Assembly: GCF_001592205.1 (NCBI RefSeq)
Contig: NZ_BCWM01000001.1
Span: forward strand, 248,001-312,000
Length of the DNA: 64,000 nucleotides
Origin: Brevundimonas vesicularis NBRC 12165
GTDB lineage: Bacteria > Pseudomonadota > Alphaproteobacteria > Caulobacterales > Caulobacteraceae
Direction: 5' to 3'
The notes under the pieces were generated by a model, which was given only the letters and a program-made list of their open reading frames with translations, had not been told where the DNA came from and made no database searches. Below are positions 1 to 7,654 of this stretch, piece after piece. A program made the position numbers and the translations under genes. Every line of letters begins with the position of its first letter. The stretch's first letter is position 1.

Positions 1-1198
1 CCAGCAAATCGTGGGCCAGGGTTTCGACCTGACGCGCGGTCTTGACCAGCATGTCGGACATTTCGGCCTGCTGAGCCGAGACCCGCCCCAGGTGGCCCTG
101 CCGCCACAGATCGCCGATGCCGATGATGCCGGCGACGGGGCTCTTGATCTCGTGGGCGACGTTGGCGAGCAGGCGGGACTTGGCCTCCGAGGCCTTTTCG
201 GCGCGTTCGCGACCGACGCGCGCGCGCTCCGCCAGAAGATCGCGCTCTTCCAGCAGCGAGGCCACCAGCAGGACGGGCATATAGCCGATCAGCACCAGCA
301 TCTGGGCCATCAGAACCTGGTGGGTCAGGTCGCCCTGAGCATAGGGGCCGTTTCCGATCATGGCGCTGCCGACCAGCAGCACGCTCATGACGACCAGGGT
401 GAAGGCGGCGCCCGCGACGCCGAGCCGTACCGCAATGGCCAGCAGAAGCGGCAGCAGGACGAAGCCCATCGGCACGTCGCCCGTGAAGGCGACAAAGTAA
501 AAGACGGGAACAAGGCCGATCAGAACGACGGCCTCGATCAGCTTCCTGGGTTTCAGCAGGCGGGCGAACATCGCAGGCGTCAGCGACATGCCCAGCGACC
601 CCAGCACGGCGATGCCCAGGGTGTGGCCGAGCCACCAGGTCTGGAAGCCCTGCCAGACGATGTCGCCCTGGCCCATCACCGACAGGATCAGGACGCTGCA
701 CAGGGCGGCGGGGATCGGCGCCAGGACAGCCGCGAAGAACAGGAAGCTGACCGCGCCGTTCAGGCTGGAAAGGTTGAGCGTGGGCGAGAACCGGCGGGCC
801 AGCAGGACAGCCCCGACGATCTCGATCATGTTGGCGATCGTGAAGGCCAGCGCCAGCGGCGGTTTATTGCCGGCGATGATCTCGCCAATCAGGATGCTGA
901 CGGTCAGGACGCCGGCGAAGGTGAGGTCGCTGGTGCGGCCACGGCTGGTGCGCAGCCAGACGGCGACGGCGACCCCGCTGGCGCCCCACAAGCCCGCCAC
1001 CAGTCCGGCCGAACGGGCATAGGCGATCGCCAGGGCGACCAAGATGGCGACGACGACGCCCGTCAGCACCGGAATAAGGGGATTGGGGCCGTCCGGACCT
1101 TCGGCGCCGACGGGGCCGGGCCGATGGCCAGCCGCCATCACGCCCTTGACGGGGGCGCTGTGGGGGGCGTCGATGTTGAGCGCGCGGCTCAGGATCAT
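1..1198 (-). CDS. MASE1-domain sensor histidine kinase (C-terminus cut by window edge)
   Basis: Membrane sensor kinase read on the minus strand from ATG at 1198; about 399 codons are visible and the catalytic ATPase part lies beyond position 1. The first ~300 residues are a multi-helix membrane region with MASE1-like features: LWGASGVAVAVWLR, a NMIEIVGAVLLARRF segment and TWWLGHTLGIAVLG. A short coiled-coil linker (ERDLLAERARVGRERAEKA) leads to a HisKA H-box, LLANVAHEIKSPVAG, whose His is the expected autophosphorylation site. MASE1 is known as a membrane sensory domain of kinases and cyclic-di-GMP enzymes; the ligand is unknown. No partner regulator is visible. The start is uncertain, since no strong ribosome binding site precedes the ATG. 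Confidence 0.8.
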   Translation of the reverse strand, partial: MILSRALNIDAPHSAPVKGVMAAGHRPGPVGAEGPDGPNPLIPVLTGVVVAILVALAIAYARSAGLVAGLWGASGVAVAVWLRTSRGRTSDLTFAGVLTVSILIGEIIAGNKPPLALAFTIANMIEIVGAVLLARRFSPTLNLSSLNGAVSFLFFAAVLAPIPAALCSVLILSVMGQGDIVWQGFQTWWLGHTLGIAVLGSLGMSLTPAMFARLLKPRKLIEAVVLIGLVPVFYFVAFTGDVPMGFVLLPLLLAIAVRLGVAGAAFTLVVMSVLLVGSAMIGNGPYAQGDLTHQVLMAQMLVLIGYMPVLLVASLLEERDLLAERARVGRERAEKASEAKSRLLANVAHEIKSPVAGIIGIGDLWRQGHLGRVSAQQAEMSDMLVKTARQVETLAHDLL

Positions 1199-1260
1199 GG
1201 ACAGGTTCCGACCAATCAGAGGTCGGAATAGGACGACACGGTTCCTAATATCCCCTGAAG

Positions 1261-1923
1261 TCAGGCCTGCAATTTTTCATTGAAACGCCTGACGGCCTCG
1301 GCGGCGCCGTCGGGATGGTTCCAGACCCCGGCGCTGACCGCCACGAAGTCGGCGCCGGCCTGGGCAGGCTCTGCAGCGTTGTCGACCGTGATCCCGCCGA
1401 TGGCGACGCAGGGCGTCTCGACGGTTTCTTGCCACACCGTCAGGATATCCAGCGGCGGGCGATGCACCGTTTCCTTTGTATCGGTGGGATAGAAGGCGCC
1501 GAACGCGACGTAGTCGGCGCCGCCCTCTGCGGCGTCCCAGGCCAGGTCGCGGTCGTCGTGGCAGGTGACGCCGATCATGGCGTCTGGCCCCATGATACGC
1601 CGCGCCTCGGCCAGAGAGCCGTCTTCCTGACCGATGTGAACGCCGTCGCAGCCGGTGGCCCGCGCCAGATCGGGCCGGTCGTTCAGCAGGACCGCGACAT
1701 CATGACGCCGCGCAATGGGAGCCAACACTTCGACCGCCGTGCGGATAGCGGCCTCGTCGGCGGGCTTCAGCCGGATCTGCAAGGCCGCGACGTCGCCGGC
1801 GGCCAAGGCCTGATCGAGGGTTTGCGCAAAAGCGTTCAGGTCGGCGATCGCGGGCGGCGTGATCAGATACAGCCGGCAGGGCGGACGCTCGGGGACGGTA
1901 GGTGTTCGGGCCATGTCCGTCAT
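1261..1923 (-). CDS. thiE: Thiamine phosphate synthase
   Basis: Joins the HMP pyrophosphate and thiazole phosphate halves into thiamine phosphate in the cytoplasm. The 220-residue length fits the family. Motifs of the TIM-barrel active site are present in order: LQIRLKPAD (usually QxRxK), [24 protein letters not shown] (usually GxSCH), [15 protein letters not shown] and VAIGGI. The gene stands alone; no other thi gene is adjacent and I see no TPP riboswitch in the 120 bases upstream, so it looks constitutively expressed. ATG at 1914 is an alternative start three codons in. Confidence 0.93.
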   Translation of the reverse strand: MTDMARTPTVPERPPCRLYLITPPAIADLNAFAQTLDQALAAGDVAALQIRLKPADEAAIRTAVEVLAPIARRHDVAVLLNDRPDLARATGCDGVHIGQEDGSLAEARRIMGPDAMIGVTCHDDRDLAWDAAEGGADYVAFGAFYPTDTKETVHRPPLDILTVWQETVETPCVAIGGITVDNAAEPAQAGADFVAVSAGVWNHPDGAAEAVRRFNEKLQA

Positions 1924-2007
1924 TGCCTGCCCCCGCGACGATCCGTCAACGGCCCACCGGCAGCTGAGCCATGCGAACGACTTGCAATCGCCTTAAGGAC
2001 TGCTATA

Positions 2008-2022
2008 GCGAACCATTCTCAG
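2008..2022 (+). promoter_or_regulatory. Putative Fur box upstream of bfd
   Basis: GCGAACCATTCTCAG lies 22 bases before the bfd GTG codon. It matches 11 of 15 positions of the Fur-like pattern GCGAATGATTATCAT, and shares GCGAAC-N-A-N-T-N-TCAG with the site before the haem receptor gene at 48161-48175. A possible promoter overlaps it (TTGCAA at 1983, TATAGC at 2004, spacing about 15), so a bound repressor would block transcription. Regulation is inferred from pattern and gene function only. Confidence 0.45.
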
Positions 2023-2044
2023 TCAGTGAAACGTGTAGCGCCTC

Positions 2045-2230
2045 GTGTACGTCTGCAACTGTAACGGTCTTCGCCAGCGTGATGTCGCCCAAGCCATCGA
2101 GGCCGGCGCCTGCCGTCCGCGTGACATCTTCGCGCGCAACCAATGCCAGGCCCAGTGCGCCAAATGCGTCTGCGAGATGCGTCAGATGATTCAGGAAAGC
2201 CGCGAAGCGTTCGCACTCGCAGCCGAATAG
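2045..2230 (+). CDS. bfd: Bacterioferritin-associated ferredoxin (2Fe-2S)
   Basis: A 61-residue protein starting at GTG with MYVCNCNG, the hallmark start of Bfd. The four cluster cysteines are arranged C-x-C near the N-terminus and C-x2-C later (QAQCAKCVCEM). Bfd docks on bacterioferritin and passes electrons that release stored iron as Fe2+. The bfr gene follows about 140 bases downstream on the same strand. A Fur-like site lies just upstream, as expected for a gene induced when iron is scarce. Confidence 0.92.
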   Translation: MYVCNCNGLRQRDVAQAIEAGACRPRDIFARNQCQAQCAKCVCEMRQMIQESREAFALAAE

Positions 2231-2273
2231 TTTGCTTCGCCTGCGGCCGACAGTCACTCGCACTCTCAATGCA

Positions 2274-2288
2274 GTGATAAGAACTCGC
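2274..2288 (-). promoter_or_regulatory. Putative Fur-like box upstream of bfr
   Basis: On the minus strand the sequence reads GCGAGTTCTTATCAC, matching 11 of 15 positions of GCGAATGATTATCAT. It sits in the 141-base bfd-bfr intergenic region, about 84 bases before the chosen bfr start. Whether it controls bfr, and in which direction, cannot be told from sequence. Confidence 0.35.
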
Positions 2289-2371
2289 AAATAAACAAAG
2301 CCCATTCTACTGTGTTATGGCTGCGCTCGACAGACGGCGATAGCGCCGTGGCGAGACCAAGGACCATGGCC

Positions 2372-2872
2372 ATGAAGGGCGACCCCGCAATCCTGCGCAC
2401 GCTGAACGCAGTGCTGACCAACGAGCTGACGGCCGTGAATCAGTATTTCCTGCACGCCCGCATGTTCGAAAGCTGGGGCCTCGCGCACCTGGGCAACGTG
2501 ATCTACGAAGAATCGATCGGCGAGATGAAGCACGCCGACATGCTGATCAAACGCATCCTCTTCCTGGATGGCCTGCCCAACCTGCAAGACCTGCACAAGC
2601 TGAAGGTCGGCGAGGATCCGATCGAATGCCTGGGCGCCGATCTGCAACTGGAACTGGACAGCCGCGCGACGACCGCCGCCGCCGTGACCCAGTGCGAGGA
2701 AACCCGCGATTACGTCAGCCGTGACCTGCTGATGAAGATCCTGGCCGACACCGAAGAGCACATCGACTTCCTGGAAAACCAGCACAAGCTGATCGAGCTG
2801 ATGGGCGCGCAAAACTATCTGCAATCGGCGATGAAAGAGATCGTCACCGACGGCGCGGCGACCGGCAACTAA
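2372..2872 (+). CDS. bfr: Bacterioferritin
   Basis: Haem-containing ferritin that oxidises Fe2+ and stores it as a ferric mineral in a 24-subunit shell. From ATG 2372 the protein is 166 residues and begins MKGDP, the usual Bfr start; AAGGA lies eight bases upstream, better placed for this codon than for ATG 2366. Visible motifs are NELTAVNQYFLHARM (ferroxidase Glu plus the helix A signature), EESIGEMKHADMLIKRI (Glu and ExxH ligands, and the Met beside it expected to be the haem ligand), and LLMKILADTEEHIDFLE with further ferroxidase Glu and His. It is paired with bfd just upstream. Confidence 0.95.
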   Translation: MKGDPAILRTLNAVLTNELTAVNQYFLHARMFESWGLAHLGNVIYEESIGEMKHADMLIKRILFLDGLPNLQDLHKLKVGEDPIECLGADLQLELDSRATTAAAVTQCEETRDYVSRDLLMKILADTEEHIDFLENQHKLIELMGAQNYLQSAMKEIVTDGAATGN

Positions 2873-2941
2873 GCTCTGCCTTCTGACGGAACTCCAATCC
2901 GCTCCGGCCATTAGCCTGTCAGGGCCAAGCTGGAGCGGACC

Positions 2942-3502
2942 ATGACCGATATCGACGACGCCATCGACGACGTGCGCGACGCCGCCATGGACTTGCTGAA
3001 CAGCGAGGGCCGCAGCGCCGGCCATGTGGTCGCCGGGATCGCCCTGACCGTCGGCTTCGCCCTGTTGGCCCACACCATCGCGTCGGGCGCCTTGAAGCCT
3101 CGTCGCAACCTGAAACAGGTGCGCGACAAGGACCTGCCGATCACCGAGAAGCCCAAGGGAGCCTTCAGCCTGATCCTGCCGGCGGTGTTTTCGGCGACGA
3201 CCCTGTCGGCCGTGCGCGTCTGGAACGCGCCTCCGCAAAAGGAACGGACCCGCGCCATGGGGCTATGGGTCGCGGCCCAGACGGTGAACGCCGTCTGGCT
3301 GGGCCTGCGTCCGTCGTCGATGGCGCGTCAGGTGGTCGCCGCGATGTCGTCGGCCGGTCTGGCCGCAGCCTTCGCCCACGAAGCGCGCAAGCTGGACGAA
3401 GGGGCCGGCAAGATGGCGGCGCCGCTGGGGTCAGGTGTGCGGTTCGGAAACTTCCTGCACCGCAAGGCCGACGACGCCTCGGGCGGACGCACCCTGCATT
3501 AG
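2942..3502 (+). CDS. Hypothetical membrane protein
   Basis: A 186-residue protein I do not recognise. The first ~25 residues are acidic and soluble. Hydrophobic segments follow near residues 28-48 (VVAGIALTVGFALLAHTIA), 77-92, 105-120 and 126-145, suggesting three or four membrane helices. Tryptophans (VRVWNAP, MGLWVAAQTVNAVWLGLRP) recall TspO/MBR-like proteins, but I see no secure TspO motif. The 3' end lies 103 bases before efp. ATG directly follows the sequence GGAGCGGACC, giving an acceptable ribosome binding site. Confidence 0.6.
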   Translation: MTDIDDAIDDVRDAAMDLLNSEGRSAGHVVAGIALTVGFALLAHTIASGALKPRRNLKQVRDKDLPITEKPKGAFSLILPAVFSATTLSAVRVWNAPPQKERTRAMGLWVAAQTVNAVWLGLRPSSMARQVVAAMSSAGLAAAFAHEARKLDEGAGKMAAPLGSGVRFGNFLHRKADDASGGRTLH

Positions 3503-3605
3503 GTTGCGTCGCCTTGCCCTTTATCGGGGCTTCCTCTAGGGATCGCGCCCTATTCGCCTCGCCCCGAACGGTGCGAGGGCGCAACTCCATTTCCGATGTG
3601 ACCCC

Positions 3606-4172
3606 ATGAAGATCAACGGCAACACCATCAAGCCCGGCATGGTCCTGCAGCACAATGGCGGCCTGTGGGTCGTCACCAAGGCCAGCCACGTCAAGCCCGG
3701 CAAGGGCGGCGCCTTCGCCAACGTCGAGGCCAAGAACCTGGAGACCGGCAACAAGCTGAACGAACGCTTCCGTTCGGAAGACAAGGTCGAGCGCGTGACG
3801 CTGGAACAGAAGGACTTCTCCTATCTGTTCGACAACGGCGACAGCCTGGTCTTCATGGACGACACCACCTACGAGCAGATCGAACTGCAGAAGGACTGGG
3901 TCGGCGAAGAGCGCATCCCCTATCTGCAAGAAGGCATGAAGGTCGTCATCGAGATGCACGAAGAGCGTCCGATCGGCCTGGAACTGCCCGATCAGGTCGT
4001 GCTGGAAGTCGCCGAGACCGAGCCGACCGTGAAGGGCCAGACCGCCTCGTCGTCCTACAAGCCCGCGCTGGCGTCGAACGGCGTGCGCATCATGATCCCG
4101 CCCTATATGTCGGCCGGCGAGCGTATCGTCGTCGACACGACCAGCGGCGAATACGTCCGCCGCGCGGACTAA
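3606..4172 (+). CDS. efp: Elongation factor P
   Basis: Relieves ribosome stalling at polyproline stretches by entering near the E site. The 188-residue length is typical and all three domains are visible: a KOW-like N-terminal domain ([18 protein letters not shown]), a central OB domain and a C-terminal OB domain ending SGEYVRRAD. The loop KPGKGGAF carries the Lys that is modified in many bacteria; the modifying enzymes EpmA and EpmB are not in this window. A terminator follows directly. Confidence 0.97.
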   Translation: MKINGNTIKPGMVLQHNGGLWVVTKASHVKPGKGGAFANVEAKNLETGNKLNERFRSEDKVERVTLEQKDFSYLFDNGDSLVFMDDTTYEQIELQKDWVGEERIPYLQEGMKVVIEMHEERPIGLELPDQVVLEVAETEPTVKGQTASSSYKPALASNGVRIMIPPYMSAGERIVVDTTSGEYVRRAD

Positions 4173-4190
4173 CAGACCACCATGCTAAAG

Positions 4191-4216
4191 CGGCCCCTCG
4201 CGGGGCCGTTCCTTTC
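4191..4216 (+). terminator. Intrinsic terminator after efp
   Basis: A perfect 7-base-pair GC stem, CGGCCCC / GGGGCCG, with a 4-base loop TCGC, followed by TTCCTTTC. It starts 18 bases after the efp stop codon. Confidence 0.8.
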
Positions 4217-4276
4217 TGAACTTCTCCGACTGTCCGGCTGCGGCTTTGAAGGACTTTCGGACCAGGAGATTCCCCG

Positions 4277-5083
4277 ATGGCCCTCGCCTCCGCCCTGCTC
4301 CAAGTCATGACCGATGCGGTGCGCAAGACCGCCCGCCCGATGCTGCGCGACTTCGGCGAAGTCTCGCAGCTTCAGGTATCGAGGAAGGGCCCCGGCGATT
4401 TCGTCACGGCCGCCGACCTGAAGGCCGAAGACACGCTCTACGAACTGCTGATGAAGGCTCGCCCTGGCTACGGCTTCCTGGGCGAGGAACGCGGCATGAT
4501 CGAGGGGACGGACAAGTCCCACACCTGGATCGTCGATCCAATCGACGGCACCACCAACTTCATGCACGCCATGCCCCACTTCGCCATCACGGTGGGGCTG
4601 GAGCGCCGCACGCCGGACGGGTCGAGCGAGATCGTCGCCGGCGTGACCTACAACCCCGTCATGAACGAGCTGTTCTGGGCCGAAAAAGGCAAGGGCTGCT
4701 ATCTGAACGACCAGCGCATCCGCGTCGCCGGCCGTCGCGATCTGTCCGAAAGCCTGATCGCCACCGGACTGCCCTTCATCGGCAAGTCGGGCCACGCCCA
4801 GTCGATCAAGGATCTGCACGCCGTGGGCCAACGGGTCGCCGGCATACGCCGCCTGGGTTCGGCCGCGCTGGACTTCGCCTGGGTCGCGGCCGGTCGCTAC
4901 GACGCCTATTATGAGCGCAATCTGAAGCCCTGGGACGTGGCGGCGGGCATCCTGTTCGTCACCGAGGCCGGCGGCCGGGTCACGACCATCGAGAACGACG
5001 GCGATCCCAAGACGGGCAAGTCGATCCTGGCGTCGAACACCGAACTGCATCCGCACCTGCGCAAGGTGCTTCAGGGCTCCTGA
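4277..5083 (+). CDS. suhB: Inositol monophosphatase family protein (SuhB-type)
   Basis: Mg2+-dependent phosphatase of the IMPase/FIG superfamily, 268 residues. Metal-binding motifs are complete: GEE in GYGFLGEERG, WIVDPIDGTTNF and, near the C-terminus, LKPWDVAAG with the last catalytic Asp. SuhB proteins dephosphorylate inositol-1-phosphate and, in enterobacteria, also act with the transcription machinery on rRNA operons; which role applies here is not visible. CCAGGAGATTCCCCG gives a good ribosome binding site before ATG. It lies between efp and a phosphodiester hydrolase, each apparently its own unit. Confidence 0.9.
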   Translation: MALASALLQVMTDAVRKTARPMLRDFGEVSQLQVSRKGPGDFVTAADLKAEDTLYELLMKARPGYGFLGEERGMIEGTDKSHTWIVDPIDGTTNFMHAMPHFAITVGLERRTPDGSSEIVAGVTYNPVMNELFWAEKGKGCYLNDQRIRVAGRRDLSESLIATGLPFIGKSGHAQSIKDLHAVGQRVAGIRRLGSAALDFAWVAAGRYDAYYERNLKPWDVAAGILFVTEAGGRVTTIENDGDPKTGKSILASNTELHPHLRKVLQGS

Positions 5084-5098
5084 GGCTCGCTTCTGTCT

Positions 5099-5236
5099 CT
5101 TCCCCGCTTGCGGGGAAGTGGCGCGGCGCTTCTTCAGCGCCGTGACGAAGGGGCTCTTGCCTGATCGCCAGCGGCCGGTGGGGTGTCAAGACCCCCTCCA
5201 CCGCTTCGCGGTCCCCCTCCCCACATGTGGGGAGGA
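5099..5236. repeat. REP-like intergenic palindromic elements
   Basis: The 195-base gap between suhB and the next gene is built of hairpins. A perfect 9-base-pair stem with a two-base loop, CTTCCCCGC-TT-GCGGGGAAG, occupies 5099-5118. A second hairpin, GGCGC...GCGCC, follows at about 5121-5142. At 5216-5235 there is a perfect 20-base palindrome, CCTCCCCACATGTGGGGAGG. A diverged copy of the first part (GGGGAGGTGGCGCCGCGCTTCTT) occurs at about 21872-21894. Confidence 0.65.
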
Positions 5237-5278
5237 GACGGTCATCGGCCTGTCGCGCCCCCGCCCTATCCAAGGCGG

Positions 5279-6319
5279 ATGATCCGTTTCATCCTGTGCG
5301 GCCTCGTCCTTCTGACCGGAACGCCCGCCTTGGCTCAGCCCCTGATCATCGCCCATCGCGGCGCCTCCGGCGAACGGCCCGAGCACACGCGCGCGGCCTA
5401 TGAGCTAGCGATCGAACAGGGCGCGGATGTGATCGAGCCGGATCTGGTGCTGACCAGGGATGGCGTCTTCGTCGATCGGCATGAGAACGAGATTGGCGGC
5501 ACGACCGACGTGGGCGACCGGCCCGAATTCGCGGGCCGTCGGACGACCAAGACCATCGACGGGGTCGAGACCACCGGCTGGTTCACCGAAGACTTCACCC
5601 TGGCCGAGTTGAAGACCCTGAGGGCCAGGGAGCGGCTGCCGGCCCTGCGACCGGGCAGCGCCGCCTTTGACGGTCAAGAGCCGATCCTGACCTTCGACGA
5701 GGTCGTCGCCATCGCGCGCGAGGCCTCGGCGCGGACCGGGCGGACAATCGCCGTGGCGCCGGAGCTGAAACACCCGACCTACTTCGCCGCGATTGGCCTG
5801 CCGATGGAGGACGGCTTCGTCGCTGAACTGGAACTGCTGGGTCTGACGGGCGCCGAGGCCCCGATCATTATCCAGTGTTTCGAGGTCGGGCGGCTGGAGC
5901 GGTTGGCGACGCGGATCGATGCGCCGCTGGCTCAACTCGTGGCGGCCAAGGGCGGACCAGCGGACCGGGCGGACGTGACCTATGCGCAGATGATCACGCC
6001 CGAGGGGCTGAAAGCCATCGCCGCCTACGCCGCCTGGGTCGCGCCGGAAATGACCCTGGTCCTGCCGCGCGCCGCCGACGGCCGCACGACAGCGCCGAGC
6101 ACCCTGGTCGCAGACGCCCATGCGGCGGGCCTCAAGGTCGTGGTCTGGACCCTACGGGCCGAGAACGCCTTCCTGCCGGTCGAGCGACGCAGAGGCGACG
6201 ACCCCGCCGGGCACGGCGACATGACCGGCTATGCCTCAGCCTTCGCCGAGGCCGGAGTCGATGCGCTGTTCACCGATTTCTCGGCCCTGGTGCGTCCGGG
6301 CCATCGAAACGACCGATAA
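5279..6319 (+). CDS. glpQ: Secreted glycerophosphodiester phosphodiesterase
   Basis: Hydrolyses glycerophosphodiesters, such as lipid headgroup products, to glycerol-3-phosphate and an alcohol. The 346-residue protein opens with a signal peptide (MIRFILCGLVLLTGTPALA) and then the catalytic start IIAHRGASGERPEHT of the GDPD TIM barrel. EPDLVLTRDGVFVDRHE supplies the metal-binding ExD and the second catalytic His. Later strands include VAPELKHP, IIIQCFE and VVVWTLRAEN, and the barrel ends GVDALFTDF. Its size and periplasmic location resemble GlpQ rather than cytoplasmic UgpQ. A reading frame extends further upstream but runs through the repeat, so ATG 5279 is preferred. Confidence 0.9.
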   Translation: MIRFILCGLVLLTGTPALAQPLIIAHRGASGERPEHTRAAYELAIEQGADVIEPDLVLTRDGVFVDRHENEIGGTTDVGDRPEFAGRRTTKTIDGVETTGWFTEDFTLAELKTLRARERLPALRPGSAAFDGQEPILTFDEVVAIAREASARTGRTIAVAPELKHPTYFAAIGLPMEDGFVAELELLGLTGAEAPIIIQCFEVGRLERLATRIDAPLAQLVAAKGGPADRADVTYAQMITPEGLKAIAAYAAWVAPEMTLVLPRAADGRTTAPSTLVADAHAAGLKVVVWTLRAENAFLPVERRRGDDPAGHGDMTGYASAFAEAGVDALFTDFSALVRPGHRNDR

Positions 6320-6433
6320 CTCGATGCTCGGCAACGACGTCGAAGGCCACGTCCAAGCCCGTGTGTTAATCATCACAGTCAGGCCCGGATTAACGCCCCA
6401 GTTGTATCCTCCGCACGAAGGTGGAGAGAGCAG

Positions 6434-7645
6434 ATGCGGAACTTGGGATTTGCAGCGGCGATCGGCGTCGCCATCGTCACAGGCGTGTGCATCGGCGGAG
6501 GGCTGGACCTCAGCATCGCCCACCCATCATTGGGGGCGAAGACACGTTTCACTCTGCCTGTGTTCAACCCGTTTGAAGCGAAGGGTGAGACGGGTGCGCC
6601 TGCCGAACACTCCCACCTCGACTTCAACATTGATGCGACCAAAGGCGACGAGGCCGATGCGGCTGCTTATCGTCCCTCGCCGCGCAGCGTGGGTTTGCTT
6701 TCGACGTCGTCTTGCGTCCTCCCAACTGCAGGCGAGCGCAAACTCGTGGTCTTTAGCGTCTATGAGGGCGATGCGATCTCAACAGTCGCATTGGGTAACC
6801 GGGACGCTGAAACAACAACTATAGAGGTTAAAATAGAGGCCGGAGACGAGCCGCTGTATGTGGTCTTGTCCGCCTACGACAACATGGTCTGGCGCTTCTC
6901 CGGCGCAACGAGCCGTGTGGAAAAGTTGATTCTATTGGCGGCAGATGGTGCTGTCGCTTCGTCCCGCCGGACAGCGACCCTGCAAGACGCCGAACGCGCG
7001 GCCGTCGCCGCCGCTCAAATCGTAGGCGGACGTCGCCAATCAAGCGCTGGAGCGCTTTCGGAACGACCATTCGCAGGCGTCACGGGCATCGCGTCAGACG
7101 TAATCACGACCCGAAACCCTGGCAGTTGCTTCGGATATTTTTCCGACCCGGAATCGATACAGGCGACGCGAGCAGGCGACATAATTCGGAGAGCGACAGG
7201 ACGCACGCCCGACGTGATCGCCGCGCATTATTCCGTAGGCGCTGTGAAACTACCGTCCGGCAAAGCAGCGAGGGGCGATTGGCCCGGGCGATCCCCGGAT
7301 GGTTTCGACCAAGGCATGTGGCGCGAACTGCTTCGGTTCCACCCAGGCGGCTTCTCAAAGATCGATCCGGATCAGGTTCTTAGCGACGTCAAAGTCGAAT
7401 CCTATGATGTTCTGCCCCAACAGGCGGGCCTTGCCCAACTCATAGGGTCAGGTCAGATCGTCCGCCTATCCGATGGCTTGCGCATTGATAAACCGATCGC
7501 TCGCTTTCCGGCCGGTTTAAGCGGAGCGCATTCTGTAGCCTTCTTGCTCGGCGCAGGCGTTCCTTTGCCAGCCGGAGATCCGGGGCATAGTTGTGTCATC
7601 GACGAAGACACAGGCCAAACCGTCCAAGATCGCCGCCTGTGCTGA
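6434..7645 (+). CDS. Hypothetical secreted or membrane-anchored protein, unrecognised
   Basis: A 403-residue protein I cannot assign. It starts with a signal-like or anchor helix (NLGFAAAIGVAIVTGVCIGGG), preceded by the good ribosome binding site GGTGGAGAGAGCAG. Residues ~95-170 look like a beta-rich domain (LVVFSVYEGDAISTVALGN, EPLYVVLSAYDNMVWRF). The remainder has few hydrophobic stretches and ends with a Cys (DRRLC); several single cysteines could form disulphides. By eye the codons use more A/T at third positions than the neighbours, hinting at a more recent or weakly expressed gene. It is convergent with the ABC exporter, with only nine bases between them. Confidence 0.7.
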   Translation: MRNLGFAAAIGVAIVTGVCIGGGLDLSIAHPSLGAKTRFTLPVFNPFEAKGETGAPAEHSHLDFNIDATKGDEADAAAYRPSPRSVGLLSTSSCVLPTAGERKLVVFSVYEGDAISTVALGNRDAETTTIEVKIEAGDEPLYVVLSAYDNMVWRFSGATSRVEKLILLAADGAVASSRRTATLQDAERAAVAAAQIVGGRRQSSAGALSERPFAGVTGIASDVITTRNPGSCFGYFSDPESIQATRAGDIIRRATGRTPDVIAAHYSVGAVKLPSGKAARGDWPGRSPDGFDQGMWRELLRFHPGGFSKIDPDQVLSDVKVESYDVLPQQAGLAQLIGSGQIVRLSDGLRIDKPIARFPAGLSGAHSVAFLLGAGVPLPAGDPGHSCVIDEDTGQTVQDRRLC

Positions 7646-7654
7646 CCTAGGACC

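Noticed and set aside
11..1231. 406-residue plus-strand frame at the left edge
   Set aside because: Shadow of the MASE1 kinase on the other strand, whose H-box and membrane helices are clear.
1924..2044. TPP riboswitch upstream of thiE
   Set aside because: No thi-box (CUGAGA...) or matching helices are seen in the 120 bases on the thiE side.
2003..2305. Minus-strand 100-residue frame over bfd
   Set aside because: Antisense to bfd, with no ribosome binding site or family match.
6320..6433. CtrA-type site from two TTAA motifs
   Set aside because: The TTAA motifs are about 20 bases apart, not the 7 required by the consensus.
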